From assembly GCA_018268675.1 (NCBI GenBank), contig JAFDWB010000070.1, positions 1 to 64,000 on the forward strand: a stretch of DNA of 64,000 nucleotides, written 5' to 3'. The position numbers and the translations under genes were made by a program. The first letter of the stretch is position 1. Each line of letters begins with the position of its first letter. The notes under the pieces were generated by a model. It was given only the letters and a program-made list of their open reading frames with translations, did no database searches and was not told the origin of the DNA. Positions 41,350-48,127 of the stretch are shown here, one piece after another. Origin of the DNA: Actinomycetota bacterium (GTDB taxonomy: Bacteria > Actinomycetota > Thermoleophilia > Solirubrobacterales > 70-9).

Positions 41350-42129
41350 GTGCTGCACCACGTCGAAGACCACCCAGAGCAAAAAGCCGATCCTGCCGAG
41401 AGCGCCGGGATCGAGCGCCGGCCGCGACCGTGGCGCCGTCGCCTCGTCCGCGTTCTCCTCGCCGTGGCCCTGATCCTCGTCGGGCTCGCCGTCGTCGCCG
41501 GCGTCTACCTGGCGACGCTGCCGGGGGTCGGCGACGCCGAAGCGCGGGTCGCGGCGATCCTCGCCCGCGAAGGCGGCACCGTCCTGCCCTCGCCGCCGCC
41601 CGCTCGTCTCGCCGCCGCGGTCGTCTCGACCGAGGACGAGAACTTCTATACCAACCCGGTCTTCGATGTGGCCGCCGGAGCCGGGCGGGCCGCGGTCGCG
41701 GCGCTGGGCACGAGCGAAGACCCGGGCGGCAGCACGATCGCCCAGCAGCTCGCCAAGCGCCTCTACCCGCACGGCGGTGGGCTGTGGGGGACGCTCGAAG
41801 AGATCGGCCTCGGGGTCAAGCTCTCGCTCGCGTACTCCCACGAACAGGTGCTGTCGATGTACCTGAACTCGGTCTACTACGGCAACGGCTACTGGGGCGA
41901 TCTCGCCGCCGCCCGGGGTTACTTCGGGGTCTCGCCGCGCCGGCTCACCTGGGGCGAGGCATCGATGTTGGCGGGGCTGCCGCAGGCACCGAGTGCCTAT
42001 GACCCGCTGGTCCACCTGAACCTCGCCCGCGCCCGCCAGCGCCACGTCCTCGACCAGCTCGTCGCCAACGGCCACCTGACGGCCGCCGCCGCCGACCGCG
42101 CCTTCGCCGAACACCTGCCGTTCCGCTGA
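41350..42129 (+). CDS. Stand-alone GT51 peptidoglycan transglycosylase
   Basis: 259 residues: a basic cytosolic start, one helix (VLLAVALILVGLAVVAGVYLA) and a GT51 domain. Catalytic motifs are STEDENFY (catalytic Glu), GGSTIAQQLAKRLYP, YLNSVYYGNGYWG and ASMLAGLPQAPSAYDPL. There is no transpeptidase domain, so it is of the monofunctional MtgA-like type. GTG 41350 lies 7 bases after GGGAGG. It polymerises lipid II outside the membrane. Confidence 0.92.
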   Translation: MLHHVEDHPEQKADPAESAGIERRPRPWRRRLVRVLLAVALILVGLAVVAGVYLATLPGVGDAEARVAAILAREGGTVLPSPPPARLAAAVVSTEDENFYTNPVFDVAAGAGRAAVAALGTSEDPGGSTIAQQLAKRLYPHGGGLWGTLEEIGLGVKLSLAYSHEQVLSMYLNSVYYGNGYWGDLAAARGYFGVSPRRLTWGEASMLAGLPQAPSAYDPLVHLNLARARQRHVLDQLVANGHLTAAAADRAFAEHLPFR

Positions 42130-42158
42130 GGCGGTCACATCTCGGCAACATCGGAGGC

Positions 42159-42179
42159 CGATATCGGCTTACGATATCG
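42159..42179 (+). promoter_or_regulatory. Tandem CGATATCG sites upstream of PadR-chrA
   Basis: Two identical palindromes CGATATCG at 42159-42166 and 42172-42179 lie 13 bases apart, ending 2 bases before the GTG of the PadR gene. They are the likely autoregulatory operator. The mRNA probably has almost no leader. Confidence 0.55.
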
Positions 42180-42181
42180 GC

Positions 42182-42478
42182 GTGCGCGAGTTCCTCCGGG
42201 GGGCGGTCGACCTCCACATCCTCCACCACGCCGCAGCCGCCGAGATCCACGGCGCCTGGATGGCCCAGGAGCTTGCCGAGCACGGCTACGAGATCAGCCC
42301 CGGGACGCTCTACCCGACCCTGCACCGCCTCGAGGAGGAAGGGCTGCTGACCTCGCGCAAGGCGGTCGAGGACGGCCACGCTCGCCGTGTCTACCGGATC
42401 ACCGCGGACGGGCGCAAGGCGCTCCGGCGGATGCGCAAGGCGCTGCGCGAACTGGCCGAGGAGGTCCTCGATGACTGA
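42182..42478 (+). CDS. PadR-family regulator of the chromate transporter
   Basis: 98 residues from GTG 42182. PadR core: ILHHAAAAEIHGAWMAQELAEHGYEISPGTLYPTLHRLEEEGLL, wing VEDGHARRVYRITADGRKAL. The stop lies inside the start of the chromate transporter gene (8-base overlap). PadR-ChrA pairs are common in bacteria and are usually autoregulated; chromate as signal is inferred from the partner. Confidence 0.92.
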   Translation: MREFLRGAVDLHILHHAAAAEIHGAWMAQELAEHGYEISPGTLYPTLHRLEEEGLLTSRKAVEDGHARRVYRITADGRKALRRMRKALRELAEEVLDD

Positions 42479-43697
42479 CCCGGGCCCGCCGCCGGCCGCC
42501 GCCACGCCGCTGCCGACGGTCGCCCGCGAGTGGACGCGGATCGGCGTCACCGGCTTCGGCGGGCCGCCCGCCCACATCGCCCTGCTGCGCAAGCTGGTCG
42601 TCGACCGGGAACGGTGGATGGACCACCACGCCTTCGAGGACGCGAACGCGGCCTGCGCGCTGCTGCCCGGGCCGTCCTCGACCCAGCTGGCGATCTTCTG
42701 CGCCTATCGCGTCGCGGGCTGGCCGGGCGCGATCGTCGGCGGGCTCGGCTTCATCGTCCCGGCCGTCGTCCTCGTCCTCGCGCTGTCGGTGGTCTTCCTC
42801 TCCGCCTCGCCGCCGGACTGGATCCGCGGCGCCGGGGCGGGGGCCGGGGCGGCGGTCGCGGCGGTCGCGGTGCGGGCGGGGCTCGACCTGCTGCGGCCGA
42901 GCTACGACCGGGCGCGGAGCGAAACCGGCTCGCTGGTGCGCTGGGCGGCCTACGGCGCGGCGGGGGGCGTCGCCGCGGCGACGATCGGCCCGTGGCTGGT
43001 CCTCGTCCTGGTCGGCTGCGGGCTGCTCGAGCTGCTCGTGCGGCGGGCCACCGGGGAGGGGGCGGCGGCGCTCCTCGCACCGCTCCTGGCCCTGCGCCCG
43101 ACTCCCGGCGCGGGCCTCCTGCGCCCGCTCGCGCCGCTTGCCGTCCTGGTCGCGACCGGCAGCGTCCTCGATCTCTGCTGGACCGCGTTCAAGGTCGGCG
43201 CCCTCTCGTTCGGCGGCGGCTTCGTGATCATCCCGCTGATGCAGGGGGACGCCGTCCACACCTACCAGTGGATGACGAACACCGAATTCCTCAACGCGGT
43301 GGCGCTCGGCCAGGTGACGCCGGGCCCGGTGGTGGCGACCGTCGCCGCGGTCGGCTACGGCGCCTACGGGATCGGCGGCGGCCTGCTCGCCGCGCTCGTC
43401 GCGTTCCTGCCCTCCTTCTCCTTCATCCTGCTTGGCGGCGGCCGCTTCGAGCGCCTCCGCGGCAACCCGCTGGCACGCGGCTTCCTCGCCGGCGCCGGCC
43501 CGGCCGCGATCGGCGCGATCCTCGGCTCCGCCGTCCCCCTCACCGGCGCCCTCTCCTGCTACTGGCAGTACCTGATCCTCGCCGCCGCCGCGATCGCCCT
43601 GCTCCTCGCCCGCCGCGGCGTCGTCCCGGTGCTGCTCGCCGCGGGCGCGGTGGGCGCCGCGGTGGCGCTGGCCGGCGGACCGCTGCCGGGCGGGTGA
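42471..43697 (+). CDS. chrA: Chromate transporter, two-domain ChrA
   Basis: 408 residues, two homologous CHR halves of about 190 residues. The first half has IGVTGFGGPPAHIALL and NAACALLPGPSSTQLAIFCAYRVAG; the second has FKVGALSFGGGFVIIPLM and NAVALGQVTPGPVVATVAAVGYGAYG. Long-chain CHR proteins export chromate by exchange or proton coupling; sulfate-related transport is possible. ATG 42471 overlaps the PadR stop. A GC-rich stem-loop follows the stop. Confidence 0.93.
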   Translation: MTDPGPPPAAATPLPTVAREWTRIGVTGFGGPPAHIALLRKLVVDRERWMDHHAFEDANAACALLPGPSSTQLAIFCAYRVAGWPGAIVGGLGFIVPAVVLVLALSVVFLSASPPDWIRGAGAGAGAAVAAVAVRAGLDLLRPSYDRARSETGSLVRWAAYGAAGGVAAATIGPWLVLVLVGCGLLELLVRRATGEGAAALLAPLLALRPTPGAGLLRPLAPLAVLVATGSVLDLCWTAFKVGALSFGGGFVIIPLMQGDAVHTYQWMTNTEFLNAVALGQVTPGPVVATVAAVGYGAYGIGGGLLAALVAFLPSFSFILLGGGRFERLRGNPLARGFLAGAGPAAIGAILGSAVPLTGALSCYWQYLILAAAAIALLLARRGVVPVLLAAGAVGAAVALAGGPLPGG

Positions 43698-43701
43698 GGG
43701 A

Positions 43702-43719
43702 CGCCACCCCGGCGGGGGT
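43702..43719 (+). terminator. Stem-loop after chrA
   Basis: CCACCCC (43702-43708) and GGGGTGG (43713-43719) form a GC-rich stem with a four-base loop, 5 bases after the chrA stop. No T-run follows, which is usual for high-GC actinobacteria. Confidence 0.45.
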
Positions 43720-43866
43720 GGTCCCGTTCCGCGGTCCGAAATCCTCGCCATCCGAGGAACCGGAACGACGGAAGGCGGGGGGCTGCAGCCGGCCGGCCCC
43801 GCCTCTCATCCGACCTTTAAATCGTTCTCATGGACGGCTAAATCGCCTTGCCTACCTTGCGCCGCC

Positions 43867-44727
43867 ATGTCGACCGACTCCTTCTCGGCCCTGAACTCCG
43901 GGGTCGTCCGTCGCGGGCGCGGCCTGCTGATCAAGGTTCCCGAGATCATCGCCTTCTTCTGGATCACGAAGGTGGCGACGACCGCGCTCGGCGAGTCCAC
44001 GTCTGACTTCCTCAACGGCTATCTGGGCCCGGCGATCGCGGTGCCGATCATGTTGGTCGCGCTGGGGTGGGCGCTGCGGCGCCAGTTCCGGGCCGACCGG
44101 TACGAGGCGTGGACGTACTGGGGGGTCGTCGTCATGGTCGCGATCTTCGGCACCTCCGCCGCCGACGCGCTGCACGTCGGGCTAGGCGTGTCCTACCTCC
44201 TGTCGACCGCCTTCTATGTGACCGTCCTGGCGATCGTCTTCCTCGCCTGGCAGCGGAGCGAGGGCACCCTCTCGATCCACTCGATCCGCACCCGCCGCCG
44301 TGAGAAGTTCTACTGGGCGACCGTCCTCGCCACCTTCGCCCTCGGCACCGCCGCCGGCGACATGACCGCGATGTCGCTCAACCTCGGGTTCTTCGGCTCG
44401 ATCTGGCTCTTCGCCGCGCTGATCGCGATCCCGTTCGTCGGCTACCGCTGGTTCGGCATGAACGAGGTGCTCGCCTTCTGGATGGCATACATCCTCACCC
44501 GCCCGCTCGGCGCCTCGGTCGCCGACTGGCTGGCCGTCGAACCGAGCCGCGGCGGCCTCGGGCTCGGCACCGGCGGCGTCAGCCTGATCCTCGCCGCTGC
44601 GGTGATCTTCCTCACCGCCCGCCTGGCGCGGACGAAGATGGACGTGCGGGTCGAGGAGGTCGGCCTCGACGGATCAGACGTGGGCGGGCTCCGGCACGAC
44701 CGCGCCCTCGGCCTCGACCTTGGGTAG
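43867..44727 (+). CDS. COG4705-type membrane protein
   Basis: 286 residues with eight or so helices in two repeats: KVPEIIAFFWITKVATTALGESTSDFL and FYWATVLATFALGTAAGDMTAM match the COG4705 family of uncharacterised membrane-anchored proteins. The repeated WITK/WATV...TALGE/TAAGD acidic motifs look like a paired ion site, but no substrate is known. The 3' end overlaps the convergent ArsR gene by 54 bases, so its last 18 codons run antisense to that gene. Confidence 0.75.
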   Translation: MSTDSFSALNSGVVRRGRGLLIKVPEIIAFFWITKVATTALGESTSDFLNGYLGPAIAVPIMLVALGWALRRQFRADRYEAWTYWGVVVMVAIFGTSAADALHVGLGVSYLLSTAFYVTVLAIVFLAWQRSEGTLSIHSIRTRRREKFYWATVLATFALGTAAGDMTAMSLNLGFFGSIWLFAALIAIPFVGYRWFGMNEVLAFWMAYILTRPLGASVADWLAVEPSRGGLGLGTGGVSLILAAAVIFLTARLARTKMDVRVEEVGLDGSDVGGLRHDRALGLDLG

Positions 44728-45072
44728 AGCCTCCGGCAGCGTGTAGAAGTGCTCGGTGGCGCCGCGCACCGCGCGCTGGCGCACCAGCACGATCAGCCCC
44801 GCCTTGGCGAGCTCGGTGACGTGGTAGTTGGTGTTGCTGAGGGGGATCTGCAGCTCGCGGCTGAGGTCGCTGGGGGAGAGGACCCGACCGCCGTCGATGC
44901 CGAGGATTTCGAGGATCGAGACGCGCAGCGGGTGGGCGGTGGCGCGGGCCAGCCGCTCCCACGCGACCGGGATCGATGCGCCGTTCCGGCGGCTTCCGTT
45001 GGTTGCTTTGCCCGTGCCGGTCATCTCGGCGACCCCGTTTCCGTTTCCGTTCGCCCTGCCCACGAATTCCAC
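44674..45072 (-). CDS. ArsR-like winged-helix regulator
   Basis: 132 residues. A Gly/Asn-rich N-terminus (GRANGNGNG) precedes the HTH domain: ERLARATAHPLRVSILEIL, LSPSDLSRELQIPLSNTNYHVTELAKAGLI and the wing RGATEHFYTL. The Gly/Asn-rich start may be an over-extension; ATG 45024 is an alternative. No metal-binding cysteines. It is divergent from the exported-protein operon, with about 50 bases to its promoter, and might regulate it. Confidence 0.82.
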   Translation of the reverse strand: MEFVGRANGNGNGVAEMTGTGKATNGSRRNGASIPVAWERLARATAHPLRVSILEILGIDGGRVLSPSDLSRELQIPLSNTNYHVTELAKAGLIVLVRQRAVRGATEHFYTLPEALPKVEAEGAVVPEPAHV

Positions 45073-45119
45073 CTACCCGTTTTCCGCTCGTTCGTGCGCA
45101 GCGACGTTACCAAAAATTA

Positions 45120-45180
45120 TTGATCCACGTCCCGAATTTCAGGTAGTCTTGCCTTGGGATGCTCTTCTGGAGGAGAGATG
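45120..45180 (+). promoter_or_regulatory. Promoter and ribosome site before the exported-protein operon
   Basis: TTGATC (45120-45125), an 18-base spacer and TAGTCT (45144-45149) make a vegetative-type promoter with predicted start near 45156. A strong GGAGGAGAG lies at 45169-45177 directly before ATG 45178. That ATG encodes MRRSA, the same first residues as the paralogue at 48128, but is not in frame with the rest of the gene (see the gene entry). Confidence 0.5.
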
Positions 45181-48086
45181 CGTCGTTCGGCGACGCGCGG
45201 ATTGCCCTTCCCGCGATCTGCCTCGCGGTCGCCTTCGCGATCGCGCTCGCGCCGGCGCCCGCTGCCGCCGACACCGCCTCGGTGATCGCCCCCAGCAACC
45301 CGCACGAACCGAAGCTCGACTCTGGCTGGCAGGCGGGCACCTGCAAGCAAGAACCGCCGCTGACCGACACTGAAGCGAGCCATTTCTGCAACGCCAACAG
45401 CGACCCGAGCAAATTCTTCTTCGAAGAAGCCGCCGCCCACCCGAACTTCGGCTTCACCCAGTTCATCGTCGCCCACGGCGCGCTCGAAAAGCCGACCGCC
45501 GAACTCGAGTACGTGCGGGTCGATCTGCCGGTCGGGCTTAGCGTCAACCCGGGGGCGACGCCGCGCTGCCCGATCGCGGTCTTCGAAGCCGGCGCGGCGG
45601 GCTGCGAAAGCTACGGCGCCAAGGTCGGCGAAAGCGGCGTCACCGCCTGGGCGGCGCTCACCTTGTTCCCGCCGATGTCCGGCCTGACCGTCGTCCCCGT
45701 CTACAACCTCGTGCCGAAGCAGGGGCAGGCGGCGCGCTTCGGCCTCGAACTGCTCGGCAACGAAGTCTTCCTCGAAGGCGACATCGAATCCGCCGGCGAC
45801 TATCACGAGGGCTTCACGATCAAAGTGCCGCGCGCGCTGCCGATCCAACTGCCGCTGGAACTGCTCGAAGGCATGGTCTACAAGGACCGCCTCGTCTTCG
45901 ACGGTCAGGCTCACGATCCGACGACCGGCAACGGCACCTTCCTGACCACTCCGAGCACCTGCCACGGCCGCGCCTTCCTCGAATCCGGGAGCGAATACTC
46001 GACCCTGCTGAAAGCCGCCTCCTACAAGGAAATCGAAGCGGGGGAGAGCTTCCCGGCCGGCGCCGGCGCAGCGCTCGAGTCGCCGATCCCGCCCGGCACC
46101 TCGCCGAAACGCTGCGACACGATCCCCTACGAACCGGCGCTCGCCGTCGCCCCCGGCACCGCGGAAACTAACGCGCCCGCCCCTGCCCAGACGACCGTCG
46201 CCGTCCCCCAGCTGCAGAACCCGCAGGGCCAGGACGACTCGACCACCCGCGAAGCGCAGGTGACGCTGCCGCCGGGGATGGGTCTCAACCCCTCCGCCGC
46301 CGCGGCGCCGAACGACCTGAAGGCCTGCGCCGACAGCCAGTTCGTCCTCCATTCGACCGCGCCGATCGCCTGCCCGGCGCAATCCGTGATCGGCACCGCG
46401 ACGATCACCGCGGCGGCACTCCCGGAAGGCAACCTCGAAGGGAACGTCTACCTCGGCAGCCAGGAGAGCGCCGACCCGACCTCCGGTGAGGAGTACCGGA
46501 TCTTCATCGACGCCGCCTCCGCCCGCTACGGGATCGACGTGCGCCTGCTCGGCCACGTCTTCGCCGACCCGCTGACCGGGCAGCTGACGACGAGGATCGC
46601 CGAAGTCCCGCAGGTGCCGTTCACCAGCTTCACGCTCGACTTCGTCGGCGGCGAGCGCGCCGTGCTCAGCAGCCCGCCGACCTGCGGCCCGAACCAGAGC
46701 CTCGCCCGGATGACCCCGTGGTCGGGCAACCCCGCCGCGACGCCAGCCGCCGATTTCGTCCTCCACGCCACCCCGGGCGGAGGGCCCTGCGCAGCCACCC
46801 TGGCCGCGCGGCCCTTCGCCCCCTCCTTCGCCGCCGCGCCGGAGAGCACCAAGGCGGGCGCCTACAGCCCGCTCCACGTCACGATCGCCCGCGGCAACGG
46901 CAGTCAGGAGCTGAAAGCCGCCTCGGTCGCCCTGGCGCCGGGGATGATCGCCAAGCTCGCCGGGGTCCCGTACTGCCCGGAAGGCGCGATCGCGGCCGCC
47001 GCGGCCGCCGCCGGCGCGACCGAGACCGCCTCGCCGAGCTGCCCGGCGCAGAGCCAGGTCGGCACCGCGACGATCCAGGCGGGCACCGGCCCGACGCCCC
47101 TCACGATCGCGGGCAAGGCCTTCCTCTCGGGCCCCTACCACGGGGCTCCTCTCTCCCTGGCGGTCGTCACTCCGGCCACGGCCGGGCCGTTCGATCTCGG
47201 CACGGTCGTGGTGCGGGTGGCGCTGTTCGTCGACCCGGAAACGGCGCGGGTGACCGCGGTCTCCGACCCGATCCCCGACGTCTTCGGCGGGGCGCAATTG
47301 AGCATCCGCTCGGTCGCGCTCGACTTCGGGCGCAAGGAATTCACGCTCAACCCGACCAGTTGCGCCGCGCTGGGCAGCGACGCGACGCTCTCCGGCGGCG
47401 GCGCCGACCCCGCCGTGTCGTCGGCGTGGAGCTCGTTCAGCGCCTCGGCCCCGTTTCAGACCTCCGCCTGCCAGGCGCTCGAATTCGCGCCGAAGCTGGT
47501 TACCCGCTTCCTCGGCGGCAGGAAGCAGACCCGGCGCGCCGGCCACCCGAAGCTGCGGGCGACGCTGACGGCGCGGCCCGGCGACGCCAACATCGCTCGC
47601 GCGACGCTGACGATGCCGCGCTCGGAGCTGATCGACCAGGGCCACATCAAGACGATCTGCACGCGGGTCCAGCTCGCCGCCCACGAGTGTCCGCCGGGCT
47701 CGGTCTACGGCTACGCCCGCGCCGAATCGCCGCTGCTGGAAAACCCGCTGGCCGGGCCGGTCTACCTCGTCTCCTCGAATCACGTCCTGCCCGATCTACT
47801 TGCCGACCTCCAGGGTCAGGTGGAGATCCGACTCCACGGCGTGGTCAGATCGGTGAAGGGCGGCCGCATCCGCACGACTTTCTCGCCGGTCCCCGACGTC
47901 CCCGTCAGCAAGTTCACGCTGACGATGCAAGGCGGCAAGAAGGGCCTGATCCAGAACTCGCGCAACCTCTGCGCTCATAAGTACTTCTCGAAGCTCAAGC
48001 TTCTCGCCCAGAACGGCAAGCGCCTGGTGAAGAAGAAGCTGCCGCTCGGCGTTGCCGGCTGTCGGGGCAACAAAGGGCGACGATAG
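45159..48086 (+). CDS. Exported four-module repeat protein, paralogue 1
   Basis: 975 residues as read from ATG 45159. A signal peptide (LPAICLAVAFAIALAPAPAAA) is followed by four copies of one module, at about 55-320, 322-550, 551-775 and 776-970. Each has a Val-x-Leu-Pro-x-Gly-type strand with a Cys (VDLPVGLSVNPGATPRC, 121-137; VALAPGMIAKLAGVPYC, 590-606), then CPxxSxxG (405, 628, 844) and a VYL-type strand. It ends in AQNGK, a Cys and a basic tail. No named domain recognised; beta-rich surface protein inferred. The ribosome site points to ATG 45178 in another frame, so a frameshift in the signal peptide (real or sequencing) is possible. Confidence 0.75.
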   Translation: MLFWRRDASFGDARIALPAICLAVAFAIALAPAPAAADTASVIAPSNPHEPKLDSGWQAGTCKQEPPLTDTEASHFCNANSDPSKFFFEEAAAHPNFGFTQFIVAHGALEKPTAELEYVRVDLPVGLSVNPGATPRCPIAVFEAGAAGCESYGAKVGESGVTAWAALTLFPPMSGLTVVPVYNLVPKQGQAARFGLELLGNEVFLEGDIESAGDYHEGFTIKVPRALPIQLPLELLEGMVYKDRLVFDGQAHDPTTGNGTFLTTPSTCHGRAFLESGSEYSTLLKAASYKEIEAGESFPAGAGAALESPIPPGTSPKRCDTIPYEPALAVAPGTAETNAPAPAQTTVAVPQLQNPQGQDDSTTREAQVTLPPGMGLNPSAAAAPNDLKACADSQFVLHSTAPIACPAQSVIGTATITAAALPEGNLEGNVYLGSQESADPTSGEEYRIFIDAASARYGIDVRLLGHVFADPLTGQLTTRIAEVPQVPFTSFTLDFVGGERAVLSSPPTCGPNQSLARMTPWSGNPAATPAADFVLHATPGGGPCAATLAARPFAPSFAAAPESTKAGAYSPLHVTIARGNGSQELKAASVALAPGMIAKLAGVPYCPEGAIAAAAAAAGATETASPSCPAQSQVGTATIQAGTGPTPLTIAGKAFLSGPYHGAPLSLAVVTPATAGPFDLGTVVVRVALFVDPETARVTAVSDPIPDVFGGAQLSIRSVALDFGRKEFTLNPTSCAALGSDATLSGGGADPAVSSAWSSFSASAPFQTSACQALEFAPKLVTRFLGGRKQTRRAGHPKLRATLTARPGDANIARATLTMPRSELIDQGHIKTICTRVQLAAHECPPGSVYGYARAESPLLENPLAGPVYLVSSNHVLPDLLADLQGQVEIRLHGVVRSVKGGRIRTTFSPVPDVPVSKFTLTMQGGKKGLIQNSRNLCAHKYFSKLKLLAQNGKRLVKKKLPLGVAGCRGNKGRR

Positions 48087-48127
48087 TTGTTTTCCGAGAA
48101 CGGATTGATGGGTAAGGAGACGCCCCG

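Noticed and set aside
45178-45260. ATG 45178 as the annotated start of the first exported protein
   Set aside because: It has the better ribosome site, but its frame does not continue into the gene; kept as a finding rather than as the gene start.
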